The notes: a model not told the origin generated them from the sequence alone. 64,000 nt of DNA from Staphylococcus pseudoxylosus (GCF_003697915.1 NZ_RCVN01000001.1:62001-126000); one strand, 5' to 3'. Shown: positions 1 to 9,736, counted from the first letter of the stretch. Program-made: numbers and translations.

Positions 1-1
1 A

Positions 2-916
2 GGTGTAACTGAAGATTCTACAAATGAAATTTTCTTACGCCCTGAAACTGCACAAGGTATTTTCGTAAACTATAAAAATGTACAACGTACAATGCGTAAA
101 AAATTACCATTTGGTATTGGTCAAGTAGGTAAATCTTTCCGTAACGAAATCACACCAGGTAACTTCATTTTCAGAACACGTGAATTCGAACAAATGGAAC
201 TAGAATTCTTCTGTAAACCAGGCGAAGAAATAGAATGGCAAAATTATTGGAAAACGTTCGCAAGCCAATGGCTAAAAGATTTAAACTTAAGCGAAGAAGC
301 TACGCGTTTACGTGATCATGATGCCGACGAACTTTCTCACTATTCAAATGCAACTACTGATATTGAGTACCGCTTCCCATTTGGTTGGGGTGAATTATGG
401 GGCATCGCTAGCCGTACAGATTTCGACTTGAAAAAACACAGCGAACACTCAGGTGAAGATTTCCAATACCATGACCAAGAAACAGGCGAAAAATATATCC
501 CTTATTGTATCGAACCATCACTAGGTGCTGACCGTGTCACATTAGCATTCTTATGTGATGCTTATGATGAAGAAGGCGTTGAAGGTAGTAAAGATTCTAG
601 AACTGTATTACACTTCCACCCTGCGCTTGCTCCGTATAAAGCAGCAGTATTACCATTGAGCAAAAAGCTTTCTGGTGATGCGATTAAAGTATTTGAAGAA
701 TTGAGCGCTAACTTCTCTATCGACTTTGATGAGTCACAATCAATAGGTAAACGTTATCGTCGTCAAGATGAAATCGGTACACCATATTGTATCACTTTCG
801 ACTTTGATTCTTTAGAAGATGAAAAAGTAACTGTACGTGATCGTGACACTATGGAACAAGTTCGTATGCCAATTACGGAACTAAATGCTTTCTTAGCTGA
901 AAAAGTTAAATTCTAA
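2..916 (+). CDS. glyQS: Glycyl-tRNA synthetase, 5' end outside window
   Basis: Class II glycyl-tRNA synthetase of the eukaryote-like alpha2 type, which charges tRNA-Gly in the cytoplasm. The reading frame is open from base 2, so the N-terminal part lies before the window; about 304 residues are present. The visible part starts in the catalytic core ([10 protein letters not shown]), followed by the motif 2 region ([21 protein letters not shown]), the GWGELWGIA segment and motif 3 (EPSLGADR). The last 110 or so residues form the anticodon-binding domain ([17 protein letters not shown], then [13 protein letters not shown]). It is convergent with recO and ends in a strong terminator. The family assignment is certain; the start cannot be seen here. 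Confidence 0.97.
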   Translation, partial: GVTEDSTNEIFLRPETAQGIFVNYKNVQRTMRKKLPFGIGQVGKSFRNEITPGNFIFRTREFEQMELEFFCKPGEEIEWQNYWKTFASQWLKDLNLSEEATRLRDHDADELSHYSNATTDIEYRFPFGWGELWGIASRTDFDLKKHSEHSGEDFQYHDQETGEKYIPYCIEPSLGADRVTLAFLCDAYDEEGVEGSKDSRTVLHFHPALAPYKAAVLPLSKKLSGDAIKVFEELSANFSIDFDESQSIGKRYRRQDEIGTPYCITFDFDSLEDEKVTVRDRDTMEQVRMPITELNAFLAEKVKF

Positions 917-941
917 TTCAGTTATAGTTAATATTACTTAT

Positions 942-980
942 AAATAAACCAAACGTTAAATATAACGTTTGGTTTATTTT
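942..980 (+). terminator. Terminator of glyQS
   Basis: A perfect 16-base inverted repeat (942-957 with 964-979) encloses a 6-base loop and ends in a T-rich stretch. It lies 26 bases after the glyQS stop. The stem begins with A residues on its left arm, so it could also work on the minus strand, but the recO operon has its own terminator upstream of this point. Confidence 0.9.
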
Positions 981-1427
981 AATATATTTAACACTTGAGT
1001 ATTCATACTAAGGGATTTTTGTGTAATTAATGATTTTACTAAATTGCAAAGCAAGAGCATAGCATGTTGAATCAGTTTTTGTTGAACATTTAATTTATTA
1101 GTCCATACCACTACTTTCGTTTTAATTGTTACCACAGATAACAGACGCTAGATTCAACAGTTATAATTTAACTTTTATCTAATTTAATAGCTTTACTTCC
1201 CTTAAGCACCGAAAGTTTTATAGTAAACTATCATAAAGTTGATGCTTCTATCTCTCTATATCCTCAATCCTTATTATAGTTCTTGATCCAATTTAATTAT
1301 ATTATAGATTTACATAACATAATTATAGTTTGTTAAAGTCAGACTCTTCTTGTGTTTGGATATATCATTTAGTAAAAAACTATAGTGTCTTTACTTTTGG
1401 CTGTTTATATGAACTATACTTAAAAAT
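981..1427. other. Gene-free spacer between convergent operons
   Basis: About 450 AT-rich bases between the glyQS terminator and the recO-side terminator. I see no open frame with a ribosome-binding site on either strand. A minus-strand frame shows several short open stretches interrupted by stops, which could be a decayed gene, but I recognise no family in it. Confidence 0.6.
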
Positions 1428-1473
1428 AAAAAAACACCCTAATACAAGATTATGATAGCTTATACTAGAAGTG
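1428..1473 (-). terminator. Terminator of the phoH-recO operon
   Basis: Read on the minus strand, the arm at 1459-1473 pairs with the arm at 1435-1448 (about 14 pairs, several G-U pairs and one bulged base) around a 10-base loop. Seven T residues follow. It lies about 80 bases after the recO stop, with no gene in between. Confidence 0.75.
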
Positions 1474-1554
1474 CTTTCTTACTTAGTCTAATTTTATGTT
1501 TATTCAGTTGATTTTTTATGGAAACTAATAGGAGCCAATGCTTGTACGACCTAA

Positions 1555-2313
1555 TCAAGATAAATTATCTAATCTATGTAATTGATTGATTAGTTTTTGA
1601 CTTTTAAAATACATCCCTACATATTCTTTATATAATAGGATCATTAATTCAGACATCTCATTAACAACATCATCATGAATACTAAGAGAACTCATTTGAT
1701 TAATTGGTAATTTTTGAAGAATATCTAGCAAATAAAGTGTTTTATTAGATAAAACGAGTGCATGTGGATCTTGATATTTAACACCTTCAGAAATAGCACC
1801 ATCATACTTAAAACTATATGCTATTAATTTAGACTGATCATCATTGCCAGTAATAGCACACTTATCAAATGTAGCATTAAATCCAAAACGATTCATACAT
1901 TTTAATAAAACAACTACTGACATCAGTTGCGCTGAAACACCATTTTTAATTTTGTCCAAAACAAAATGTAAAAGGTCATAGCTATATTTAGAAACTTCAT
2001 CTGCTTCAAGTGAACGATCAATTGTTTCGGCACATAGACTAGCAAAACTACTTTCGTAAATATCTAAACGAAGATTATAATTTTGTTCAATCACATCGAC
2101 GGAGCTCAATGTCCCCATGCCTTTCCACTTAGAATAAATAAACAAGCCATACACAAATAATTGGGTGTTGGCTTGTAAACCACTTTTACTTTTTTTAGCT
2201 CGCCTTACCATTAAAGGTACCTTTGCGCCATGTTCATTCAAAATTGTTATAATTTTATCGGATTCGCCATAATCAACTGTTTTAATGATTATACCTTTTT
2301 GTTTAATCAACAC
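1555..2313 (-). CDS. recO: DNA repair protein RecO
   Basis: RecO is a recombination mediator of the RecFOR pathway: it binds single-stranded DNA and SSB and helps load RecA at gaps. The 252 residues match the family length. The N-terminal 80 or so residues form the OB-fold region (starting [21 protein letters not shown]); the rest is the helical domain, with the short [15 protein letters not shown] segment where the family carries its zinc-site loop. The start is GTG, preceded by a GGTGAG motif. Last gene of the operon beginning at phoH, 32 bases after era. Confidence 0.95.
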   Translation of the reverse strand: MLIKQKGIIIKTVDYGESDKIITILNEHGAKVPLMVRRAKKSKSGLQANTQLFVYGLFIYSKWKGMGTLSSVDVIEQNYNLRLDIYESSFASLCAETIDRSLEADEVSKYSYDLLHFVLDKIKNGVSAQLMSVVVLLKCMNRFGFNATFDKCAITGNDDQSKLIAYSFKYDGAISEGVKYQDPHALVLSNKTLYLLDILQKLPINQMSSLSIHDDVVNEMSELMILLYKEYVGMYFKSQKLINQLHRLDNLS

Positions 2314-2345
2314 AATAGCTCACCGACTTTCAAAAATTCTTTGCC

Positions 2346-3245
2346 CTAATCTTGATCTTCTAAATAGCCCATTTGACGTATGAAGTTTACTTTGTTACGC
2401 CAATCTTTTTGAACTTTTACCCACAGTTCCAAATAAACTTTGGAGCCTAATAGACGTTCTATATCAAGACGAGCACGTTTACCTACTTCTTTTAACTTTT
2501 TACCGCCTTTTCCAATCACAATACCTTTTTGAGAATCTCTTTCTACGAAAATGGTAGCTTCAATTCTCACTCTATCTTCATCTTCTTTAACCATTCGGTC
2601 TACGTTAACCCCAATAGCATGAGGTATTTCCTCGCTAGTCAAATGTAGTATTTTTTCGCGAATAAGTTCACCAACTACAAATTGTTCTGGATGGTCGGAA
2701 ATTTGATCATCCGGATAATATTTAGGGCCTTCTGGTAAGTAAGATTTTAAAACATTGATAAAATGGTCAACGTTGTGGCCTTCTAATGCTGAAATTGGAA
2801 CTATTTCAGTGAAATCCAAATATTGCTTGTATTTTTCAATTCGTGGCATCAGTTCGTCTGGATGTACTAAATCAATTTTATTCAATACTAAGAATATTGG
2901 TGTCTTAATGGTTTTGAGCATGTCCATAATGTACTCGTCACCACGACCGATATCTTCATTAACATTTACCATAAACATAATAGCATCAATTTCAGATAGT
3001 GTATTTGTAGCAACACGCATCATATAATCGCCCAATTTATGTTTAGGTTTATGAATACCTGGTGTGTCCAAAAAGATAATTTGAGCATCTTCTTGCGTCA
3101 TAACACCTTGTATTTTATTTCTCGTAGTTTGTGCCTTATCAGACATTATTGCGATTTTATGCCCAATTACTCGGTTTACAAAAGTTGATTTACCAACATT
3201 CGGTCTACCTATAATTGAGATAAATCCTGATTTATGTTCTGTCAT
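2346..3245 (-). CDS. era: GTPase Era
   Basis: Era is an essential GTPase that binds the 3' end of 16S rRNA and checks 30S subunit maturation. The 299 residues have the standard layout: a GTPase domain with P-loop GRPNVGKST (residues 13-21), DTPG switch motif and NKID specificity motif, then a C-terminal KH RNA-binding domain with GKGGKK. Its ATG shares one base with the cdd stop codon, so translation is probably coupled. The neighbours ybeY and phoH also act in RNA and ribosome maturation. Confidence 0.97.
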   Translation of the reverse strand: MTEHKSGFISIIGRPNVGKSTFVNRVIGHKIAIMSDKAQTTRNKIQGVMTQEDAQIIFLDTPGIHKPKHKLGDYMMRVATNTLSEIDAIMFMVNVNEDIGRGDEYIMDMLKTIKTPIFLVLNKIDLVHPDELMPRIEKYKQYLDFTEIVPISALEGHNVDHFINVLKSYLPEGPKYYPDDQISDHPEQFVVGELIREKILHLTSEEIPHAIGVNVDRMVKEDEDRVRIEATIFVERDSQKGIVIGKGGKKLKEVGKRARLDIERLLGSKVYLELWVKVQKDWRNKVNFIRQMGYLEDQD

Positions 3246-3649
3246 TAATTTAAATCCTTTCCTGAAAATCCTAATGGTAGTAGTTCATTTACCGTCAATT
3301 CTATCATATCGCCTTGATGGTTTGTCATATACACTGGCATATCATCATCACATAGTTCTTTCAATACCTGTCGACAAGCACCACATGGTGAAGAAGGTTC
3401 ATCTGCATCTACAGTAATAGTAATTGATTCAAAATCTCCTGGTCGATAACCGTCCGCAATTGCTGACACTAAACTAGATCTTTCTGCACATATAGACATG
3501 GGATAAGCAGCGTTTTCTACATTAGCACCATAATATGTTTTTCCATCCTTAGTCTTTAAATACGCACCAACCTTGAAATTACTGTATGGTGCATAGGCAT
3601 TTGCTTGAGCGTTTCTTACTTCTGTAAAATAATGTGATTGGTAAGTCAT
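3245..3649 (-). CDS. cdd: Cytidine deaminase
   Basis: Zinc enzyme that deaminates cytidine and deoxycytidine to uridine and deoxyuridine in pyrimidine salvage. The 134 residues are typical of the small tetrameric form. Zinc ligands and catalytic residues are visible: Cys54-Ala-Glu56 (CAE) and Pro88-Cys89-Gly-Ala-Cys92 (PCGAC). The ribosome-binding site GGGGAGA lies 6 bases before the ATG. It is the fourth gene of the phoH operon and overlaps era by one base. Confidence 0.96.
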   Translation of the reverse strand: MTYQSHYFTEVRNAQANAYAPYSNFKVGAYLKTKDGKTYYGANVENAAYPMSICAERSSLVSAIADGYRPGDFESITITVDADEPSSPCGACRQVLKELCDDDMPVYMTNHQGDMIELTVNELLPLGFSGKDLN

Positions 3650-3749
3650 AGTTTATCTCCCCTATTTAATAATAAGTTATCCTCAAATATTTTAATTTTG
3701 TTAATTGCTATGTCTTATTAGTATAAACAAATTTTCTAAAATTGCACTA

Positions 3750-4088
3750 CTATTTAAATACATATGGTAAAAAAATAATGAGTCCTATAACTAAGGCAAC
3801 GAGAGAAGCAAGTACAACACTAAAAGCAGCAACATCTTTAGCTTTTTTTGCCAAAACATGATAATCACTAGTAACTAAATCTACGACATATTCTACGGCA
3901 GTATTAATTGCTTCAAACGCGAGTACTAGACCAATTGAAATAATAATAAAAAGCCATTCTGTTTCGTTAATTTTAAAAGTAAAACCTGCAATAATCACTA
4001 TTAAAGCTAATAATAGATGTAATGAAAATTTATGATCTTTTCTTATCAGTACTAGCATACCATGAAAAGCATAACTAAATCGTTTCAT
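3750..4088 (-). CDS. dgkA: Diacylglycerol/undecaprenol kinase DgkA
   Basis: Small integral membrane lipid kinase. Gram-positive members mainly phosphorylate undecaprenol, supplying the carrier lipid for cell-wall synthesis; this substrate is inferred from the family. The 112 residues contain three predicted membrane helices (about 30-48, 50-68 and 88-110) and the signature EAINTAVEYVVDLV near residues 60-73. It follows ybeY by 8 bases. The 100 bases before cdd hold no gene. Confidence 0.93.
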   Translation of the reverse strand: MKRFSYAFHGMLVLIRKDHKFSLHLLLALIVIIAGFTFKINETEWLFIIISIGLVLAFEAINTAVEYVVDLVTSDYHVLAKKAKDVAAFSVVLASLVALVIGLIIFLPYVFK

Positions 4089-4096
4089 ATGCGCCT

Positions 4097-4558
4097 CTAA
4101 TCTCTTGTTAATCCATAGGCATTAAGGATTTGTTCTTGTCGCCCGAACATCTCTTTTTCATCTTGTTCATTCATATGATCGTAGCCTAATAAATGTAAAA
4201 AACCATGTAATGCAAGAAAACCAAGTTCTCTTTCAAAACTATGACCATAATTATCTGCCTGTTCTTTTGCAACATCAGTACAAATTATTATATCTCCTAA
4301 TACCCTTGGCATATCAAGCCCAGTTATTTCTGGTTCATCTTCTTCTAAAGCGAAAGAGATAACATCTGTTACTTTATCTTTATCGCGATACATTTTGTTA
4401 ATTTCCTGAATTTCTTGTTTATCAACAAACGTCACAGACAATTCAGCTTCTTCTTCAATATTTTCTTGTTTTTTAGCAAAAGTAAGCAATTCATCTATTT
4501 GTGTTAACCATTCATTTTGTACTAACTCTGTATGATCACTAAAATCTATTGTAAACAT
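4097..4558 (-). CDS. ybeY: Endoribonuclease YbeY
   Basis: Metal-dependent single-strand endoribonuclease for 16S rRNA 3'-end maturation and ribosome quality control. The 153 residues end with the UPF0054 signature [11 protein letters not shown], whose three histidines bind zinc. It begins directly after the phoH stop and is followed by dgkA, the arrangement expected in Bacillales. ATG start. Confidence 0.96.
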   Translation of the reverse strand: MFTIDFSDHTELVQNEWLTQIDELLTFAKKQENIEEEAELSVTFVDKQEIQEINKMYRDKDKVTDVISFALEEDEPEITGLDMPRVLGDIIICTDVAKEQADNYGHSFERELGFLALHGFLHLLGYDHMNEQDEKEMFGRQEQILNAYGLTRD

Positions 4559-5506
4559 TTATTCTTCTCCCTCATAACGATCAATAATTTTACTTACTAA
4601 TGGGTGACGTACAACATCACTTTGGTCAAGGTTATGAATACTTAATCCTTTTACATTTTCTAGCTTTTTAATCGCTTCTTTTAATCCACTTTTAACGCCT
4701 TTTGGTAAGTCTATCTGTGTTTTATCTCCAGTTACTACCATTTTAGAACCGAAACCTAGTCTCGTTAAAAACATTTTCATTTGAGCATGCGTAGTATTTT
4801 GTGCTTCATCCAATATGACAAAAGCATCATCTAAAGTTCTACCTCTCATATAGGCTAACGGAGCAATTTCAATTATGCCTCTTTCTATAAATCTGGCTGT
4901 TTGTTCTCTTCCTAAAACTGTATTCAAACCATCATATAACGGTCTTAAATATGGATCTACTTTTTCTTTTAAATCACCAGGTAAAAATCCTAATGATTCT
5001 CCAGCTTCAACGGCAGGTCTAGTAAGTACAATACGTTTCACATTACCCTTACGTAGTTGCTTCGCTGCATATACAACTGCCAAGAAAGTCTTACCAGTAC
5101 CAGCTGGGCCTACACCAAAAACTAAATCATTATGGTGCATTGCATTGACATACATACGTTGTCCCATCGTTTTAGCACGGATGGTTTTACCATATGCATC
5201 TTTAGTAATTTCATCTTCATATAAATCTAATAAGTATTGAATCTTACCATTTTGCGCCATTTTAACAGCAGCCTCTACATCTTTGATAGATATAGAAACA
5301 CCTTGTTGAATGACTTTCAGTAAGTTTATTAGCACAGATTCTGCTTTTTCAACATGCTCAACTTTCTCACCTTTTACAGAGATTTCTTGTCCTCGAGCAT
5401 GCACAATGACATCAAAGCCTTCCTCAATTGATTTAAGATGTTCATCATTATTACCAATGAGTGCTTGCGCTTCGTTATTGTCATCTATTTGAATAATTCC
5501 AGGCAT
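4559..5506 (-). CDS. phoH: PhoH family ATPase
   Basis: PhoH-type P-loop ATPase, probably acting on RNA; its exact role is unsettled. The 315 residues have an N-terminal KH-like region (about 1-90) and then the ATPase core with Walker A GPAGTGKT and Walker B VILDEAQN, followed by a TGDKTQIDLP motif as in superfamily 1 helicase-like ATPases. It is the first gene of the operon that runs through recO. An extended -10 promoter element lies about 155 bases upstream. Confidence 0.94.
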   Translation of the reverse strand: MPGIIQIDDNNEAQALIGNNDEHLKSIEEGFDVIVHARGQEISVKGEKVEHVEKAESVLINLLKVIQQGVSISIKDVEAAVKMAQNGKIQYLLDLYEDEITKDAYGKTIRAKTMGQRMYVNAMHHNDLVFGVGPAGTGKTFLAVVYAAKQLRKGNVKRIVLTRPAVEAGESLGFLPGDLKEKVDPYLRPLYDGLNTVLGREQTARFIERGIIEIAPLAYMRGRTLDDAFVILDEAQNTTHAQMKMFLTRLGFGSKMVVTGDKTQIDLPKGVKSGLKEAIKKLENVKGLSIHNLDQSDVVRHPLVSKIIDRYEGEE

Positions 5507-5657
5507 ATAAGTACTCCTTTACAAATATATTCGTTACTTCTTATTTTATCCTATTAGATTTTAAGTTACAAAAAGTTTTTAATAAACAATAAATCATTTC
5601 AGATATTTATTCAGTTGAATTTTCATAATTCAAACTTACCATTCAAGTTACACCTTC

Positions 5658-5666
5658 ATTATATCA
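5658..5666 (-). promoter_or_regulatory. Likely promoter (extended -10) of the phoH operon
   Basis: On the minus strand the sequence reads TGATATAAT, a perfect TATAAT box with the upstream TG of an extended -10 element. No good -35 box is seen at the usual distance. The inferred leader before phoH is about 140 bases. Confidence 0.5.
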
Positions 5667-5830
5667 CGAAAATGGCTGATATTATTTTAAAGCGTATTGA
5701 ATCGTAAGTGATTTCCACAATTTTAACAGAAGATTTACATTCTATCTAATTGAATAAATTAAGCAGTACGCAAATTGAGTAATTATTCAATAATAGTTAA
5801 AAATATTTTATTTGTACAGTGTTTTGCAAT

Positions 5831-5881
5831 AAAAAATAACGCCCTATAAAAACCTACATACGTTGATTTTTATAAGACGTT
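5831..5881 (-). terminator. Terminator after the floA-region operon
   Basis: On the minus strand an imperfect 15-base stem (5838-5852 with 5867-5881), a 14-base loop and a T-rich run form an intrinsic terminator just after the stop of the gene at 5893-6561. Confidence 0.75.
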
Positions 5882-5892
5882 AAAATATGCAA

Positions 5893-6561
5893 TTATAACC
5901 TTTTAGGTCTTTCCAGTACTTCAGACCAAATAATACCGTTAACCACTTCATCATCAGCAAACCTAAACTGATCATTATTAGCAGGACTTTGAATAGCGTG
6001 TGCATTCATCAATTGTTTCAAGCGAAACCTTTTTGTTCTTTCAGATAAGTATTTATCCGCAATGATTGCACGCGCTTTTTTCTCAGTTCTCTGAAGTCTT
6101 TTCTCGTTTTCACGGTCAATTTCAGTTCGAACATCTTGTATTTGTCCCATTAAATCAGCTTCAAGCTCTTTTTGTAATTTATCATCTTGTTGTTTTTGAG
6201 CTCGTTTTGCTTTATCTGCTTCAGTTTCATTATCTTTTCTTGTCTTACGCTCAGAACTTGGTGATTCCATTTTTTCTGCACGTGTTTCCGTTGGTGAAGA
6301 CTGTGAACGTTCGGGTTGAGGCATTTGTTCAGGTTCTCTTCTTTGTGACGTAGGATCTTCGTTAATATGTTTTTCAATCTCTTTGAAAGTTTTACCTATT
6401 TCGTCTAAGAATCCACCTTTTTTCGGTTGCTCACCCTTACTATTTGGCCCTTTATTTACTGGTGGCTTTTGATTTTGTCTATCTTTATGACTATTATCAT
6501 TAATAGCTCCGATTATTGTTACAATCACAGATATTACAAAAATAATAATACCTATATTCAT
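5893..6561 (-). CDS. Uncharacterised membrane-anchored, highly charged protein
   Basis: No family recognised. The 222 residues start with a hydrophobic segment (about residues 2-20) with few charges before it, so the protein is probably anchored by its N-terminus. Residues 25-115 are rich in Lys, Glu, Gln, Pro and Ser and look disordered; residues 115-170 are strongly helical and charged, as in a coiled coil. The last 50 residues are less biased. It starts 16 bases after the floA stop and shares its operon with nfeD and floA, so a role at flotillin membrane domains is possible but only inferred. The downstream terminator marks it as the last gene. Confidence 0.8.
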   Translation of the reverse strand: MNIGIIIFVISVIVTIIGAINDNSHKDRQNQKPPVNKGPNSKGEQPKKGGFLDEIGKTFKEIEKHINEDPTSQRREPEQMPQPERSQSSPTETRAEKMESPSSERKTRKDNETEADKAKRAQKQQDDKLQKELEADLMGQIQDVRTEIDRENEKRLQRTEKKARAIIADKYLSERTKRFRLKQLMNAHAIQSPANNDQFRFADDEVVNGIIWSEVLERPKRL

Positions 6562-6577
6562 TTAATCACCCCTAAAA

Positions 6578-7561
6578 TTATTTATCCGGTGATTCGTCAT
6601 CTTGTTGATTTGTACGTTGATTAATAGAATTTCTCATACCTGTATCTGCCTCAACATTTTTCAGGTTGTAATAATCTTTTACGCCTAAGTTTCCAGAACG
6701 TAAAGCTTCTGCCATTGCTAATGGTACTTCAGCTTCGGCTTCAACAACTTTAGAACGCATTTCTTGCACTTTCGCTTTCATTTCTTGTTCTTGCGCTACG
6801 GCCATAGCACGACGTTCTTCAGCCTTAGCTTGTGCAATATTCTTATCTGCAAGTGCTTGCTCAGTTTGTAAGTCTGCACCGATATTCTTACTAATATCAA
6901 CATCAGCGATATCAATCGATAAGATTTCAAACGCTGTACCAGAATCTAAACCTTTACTTAAAACAGTTTTCGAAATATTGTCTGGATTTTCTAATACTTC
7001 TGTGTGATGTTCACTTGAACCAATAGTAGAAACAATACCTTCACCTACACGAGCGATGATTGTTTCTTCACCAGCACCACCAACTAAACGAGCAATGTTG
7101 GCACGTACTGTAATACGCGCTTTGGCTTTTACTTCGATACCATTCATAGCAACACCAGCGATAAACGGTGTTTCTATAACTTTAGGATTTACTGACATTT
7201 GTACAGCTTCTAAAACGTCACGACCAGCTAAATCGATAGCAGCGCCACGTTCAAATGGCAAGTTAATATCCGCTCTTTGTGCCGCGATATTCGCATCAAC
7301 TACACGGTCAACGTTACCACCAGCTAAATAATGAGATTCTAGTTGATTCGTAGTTAAGTTAAGCCCTGCTTTATGTGCTTTAATAAGCGGTGAAATAACT
7401 TTTCTTGGTGATACTCTACGTAGCCTCATACCAACCAATGTACCTATTCCTACTTTAACACCAGCGGCAATTGCTGAAATCCATAATCCGACTGGTACAA
7501 ATGAAAATAATAACAATAATGCTATTACTACTATAGCGACAATAATAATTAATCCGATCAT
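6578..7561 (-). CDS. floA: Flotillin-like protein FloA
   Basis: Bacterial flotillin that organises membrane microdomains and affects secretion and signalling. The 327 residues begin with a hydrophobic hairpin (about 3-45), then the conserved family block ([52 protein letters not shown]), and a C-terminal Ala/Glu-rich coiled coil with repeated EA motifs (about 235-290). The upstream gene is an NfeD-like protein, the usual partner of SPFH proteins. The two genes are 12 bases apart. Confidence 0.95.
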   Translation of the reverse strand: MIGLIIIVAIVVIALLLLFSFVPVGLWISAIAAGVKVGIGTLVGMRLRRVSPRKVISPLIKAHKAGLNLTTNQLESHYLAGGNVDRVVDANIAAQRADINLPFERGAAIDLAGRDVLEAVQMSVNPKVIETPFIAGVAMNGIEVKAKARITVRANIARLVGGAGEETIIARVGEGIVSTIGSSEHHTEVLENPDNISKTVLSKGLDSGTAFEILSIDIADVDISKNIGADLQTEQALADKNIAQAKAEERRAMAVAQEQEMKAKVQEMRSKVVEAEAEVPLAMAEALRSGNLGVKDYYNLKNVEADTGMRNSINQRTNQQDDESPDK

Positions 7562-7573
7562 ACTTTCTCTCCT

Positions 7574-8284
7574 TTATGATTCGTTTTCTCTTACAACAAC
7601 TCTCGTACCTTCTACTTCTAAAATGGTAACTTGTTTATTTCTTAAAATAAAAGAACCATCAGAAACTGCATCAATACGTTCATTGTTATAAGTAATAATT
7701 CCTGCAGGTCTTAAATCAGTTGAAGTTGTTGCAGTTTGCCCAACTAAATGAGAGCGATCTTCGTGTGAAGTGTAGCCTGCTTCTGCATTTGTAGAATCTT
7801 TCAATACAACCTTGTCTAAAAATGGAATTTTCCGTTTAAATATCTTCACAAGTATCACCCATTCAATAATTGATAGTATTAATGCAACGACGACATTGGC
7901 AATCATATAAACTAAATTATCTCCTAAAGTAATAATACTAAAAACTATTAGTGCCATACCGATAATACCGATAACTGCGCCGACTACAAAAAGTTCAATT
8001 ATTACAAATATAACGCCTATGCCAAATAAAATAACAGAATATAAATTGACATCTCCTTTTATATAAAATCCTAAAAAGAATATTAATAAAGTTAATGTCG
8101 CAACAATTCCTATGATGTTAATTTTATTCGAATACAATTGGTATAAGAAACCTAAAAAGATAATACATGTTAAAATTAACGCAACTACTGGATTTACAAT
8201 AAAATTAGCCATATCGTCAATCCAGTTCCCACTTTCAACAAAATTAGCTGAAAATATTGTATGTAAACTACTTGAAGGAATCAC
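7574..8284 (-). CDS. NfeD-like membrane protein
   Basis: NfeD family protein, partner of flotillins. The 236 residues have several hydrophobic helices (about residues 30-155) and a C-terminal soluble OB-fold domain (about 175-236, with VGQTATTSTDLRPAGIITYNNERIDAVSDG). There is no N-terminal ClpP-like protease part, so it is the short form. The start is GTG, supported by an AGGTGAT ribosome-binding site about 4 bases upstream. First gene of a three-gene operon with floA. Confidence 0.9.
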   Translation of the reverse strand: MIPSSSLHTIFSANFVESGNWIDDMANFIVNPVVALILTCIIFLGFLYQLYSNKINIIGIVATLTLLIFFLGFYIKGDVNLYSVILFGIGVIFVIIELFVVGAVIGIIGMALIVFSIITLGDNLVYMIANVVVALILSIIEWVILVKIFKRKIPFLDKVVLKDSTNAEAGYTSHEDRSHLVGQTATTSTDLRPAGIITYNNERIDAVSDGSFILRNKQVTILEVEGTRVVVRENES

Positions 8285-8473
8285 TCTATCACCTCGCTCT
8301 CAATCTAATTATACATGAAATTAATACGTGATTATAGCGTTTACAGCATAAAATTTCATAATCAATAAATTAATTTTTAAGCGTTTCTTGATTGTAAGGA
8401 TATATTAAGAATCGATAATAATTTGTAGTGGCAACTATTATAAATCATTAGCGTTATATACAAATTCAGATAA

Positions 8474-8512
8474 AAATAATAGCCTTTAGTTGATAATCAA
8501 CTAAAGGCTATT
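8474..8512 (-). terminator. Terminator of rpsU
   Basis: A perfect 16-base inverted repeat (8478-8493 with 8497-8512) with AT-rich flanks on both sides, about 50 bases after the rpsU stop. On the minus strand it ends in a T-rich run. Confidence 0.85.
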
Positions 8513-8560
8513 TTGGTTTATAATTAATGTTGGTGTTGAGGGAGTCAACGAAACAATTAA

Positions 8561-8737
8561 TTATTTGAATTTACGTTTACGTGCAGCTTCTGATTTCTTT
8601 TTACGTTTAACGCTAGGTTTTTCGTAAAACTCACGTTTACGTACTTCTTGAATTGTACCGCTTTTAGAAACTGTACGTTTGAAACGACGTAACGCATCTT
8701 CAAGTGATTCGTTCTTTTTGACTACTGTTTTAGACAT
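8561..8737 (-). CDS. rpsU: Ribosomal protein S21
   Basis: Small-subunit ribosomal protein bS21 near the platform and the anti-Shine-Dalgarno region. The 58 residues (from [17 protein letters not shown] to the basic ARKRKFK tail) match the family length. A longer in-frame start exists upstream, but the chosen ATG follows a very strong ribosome-binding site (GGAGGGAGGG, 6-8 bases away). It is transcribed alone, with its own promoter at 8808-8836 and a terminator after it. Confidence 0.97.
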   Translation of the reverse strand: MSKTVVKKNESLEDALRRFKRTVSKSGTIQEVRKREFYEKPSVKRKKKSEAARKRKFK

Positions 8738-8782
8738 GTGTATTTCCCTCCCTCCAAATATCAACGAAACTTTATTATCATC

Positions 8783-8800
8783 ACATGGTACTAACCATGT
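8783..8800 (-). promoter_or_regulatory. Small stem-loop in the rpsU leader
   Basis: A 7-base perfect stem (8783-8789 with 8794-8800) with a 4-base loop lies between the rpsU promoter and its ribosome-binding site. It could be a regulatory or stabilising element; I know of no described S21 autoregulatory site of this form. Confidence 0.35.
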
Positions 8801-8807
8801 ATAACTT

Positions 8808-8836
8808 AGTATAATATATCTGATTAATGTGGTCAA
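8808..8836 (-). promoter_or_regulatory. Promoter of rpsU
   Basis: Minus-strand TTGACC and TATACT boxes with a 17-base spacer, close to the vegetative sigma-A consensus. They lie about 70 bases upstream of the rpsU ATG, inside the spacer after rsmE. Confidence 0.8.
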
Positions 8837-8982
8837 TTAGTAAAATTTACATTTTTTTAATTTAACGTTTTTCTTAGACATCTTTTTAGCAGTATTCTTA
8901 AATCTTTTGTAAATTATATTAATACTAGTAAATTTGTTATTAAGTTTAATATATTGCTTAAATTCAAAAATGCCACATAAGA

Positions 8983-9735
8983 TTAATCTAACAGTTCCAC
9001 TTCATAACTAATGGTACTTAGCACATATAGGGGCGCTGTTTCAGCTCTTAAAATTCTAGGACCTAACCCAACTTGATATGAATTTTCACTAAACAATGCT
9101 AACTCTTCATCCGCTAATCCACCTTCAGGTCCGAAAATCACTAGAACACGATCATTGGGCTGAAATTGTTTTATCATCCTTTTAAGATTACTAACTTCAC
9201 CTTGTTTGGCAGCATCTTCGTATGCTATCAAAATATAATCATATAAATCACTTTGTTGAAAAACTTCTTTTAGTGAGGCTTTATAAGCGATAGAAGGTAT
9301 GGCTAATCTATAGCTTTGTTCAGCAGCTTCTTTAATAATTTTCTGCCAGCGTTCTAATTTCTTAGTTACCTTACTTTCATTTAATTTTACAACAGAGCGT
9401 TTCATACCTACAGCTAAAAATTCACTAGCACCTAGTTCAGTTGCTTTTTGTAACAGCCATTCATATTTATCCGCTTTGATCAAACCACTACATATAGTAA
9501 TGTTTTGAGGTAATTCTGAATCTATATCAATTTGTTCAACTAGCTCGATTTCAATTTCATTAGTAGCTATATTGTTAATTTTACATTTATAAACAGATTG
9601 ATCCGAAAAAGTGATAATAATTTCATCATCAATTTGATACCTCATTACGTTTAAAATATGATGGATATCACCTTTATCGATAATGGAAAAACGCTGAAGT
9701 GAATCAGCGTTTTGATTAATAAAGTATCTTTGCAT
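8983..9735 (-). CDS. rsmE: 16S rRNA m3U1498 methyltransferase RsmE
   Basis: SPOUT-class SAM-dependent enzyme that methylates U1498 of 16S rRNA. The 250 residues have an N-terminal PUA-like domain (about 1-75) and a C-terminal trefoil-knot domain with VIFGPEGGLADEE and LGPRILRAETAPLYVLS. It begins one base after the prmA stop, so the two are translationally linked. In S. aureus and B. subtilis the next gene is mtaB; here the next gene is rpsU. Confidence 0.95.
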   Translation of the reverse strand: MQRYFINQNADSLQRFSIIDKGDIHHILNVMRYQIDDEIIITFSDQSVYKCKINNIATNEIEIELVEQIDIDSELPQNITICSGLIKADKYEWLLQKATELGASEFLAVGMKRSVVKLNESKVTKKLERWQKIIKEAAEQSYRLAIPSIAYKASLKEVFQQSDLYDYILIAYEDAAKQGEVSNLKRMIKQFQPNDRVLVIFGPEGGLADEELALFSENSYQVGLGPRILRAETAPLYVLSTISYEVELLD

Positions 9736-9736
9736 G

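Noticed and set aside
5618-5650. Eleven-codon frame near the phoH promoter as a leader peptide
   Set aside because: It begins almost at the inferred RNA start, so it would have no room for a ribosome-binding site.
6066-6377. Open frames on both strands within the gene at 5893-6561
   Set aside because: They overlap a real gene with good signals, and their composition is that of frame-shifted low-complexity DNA.
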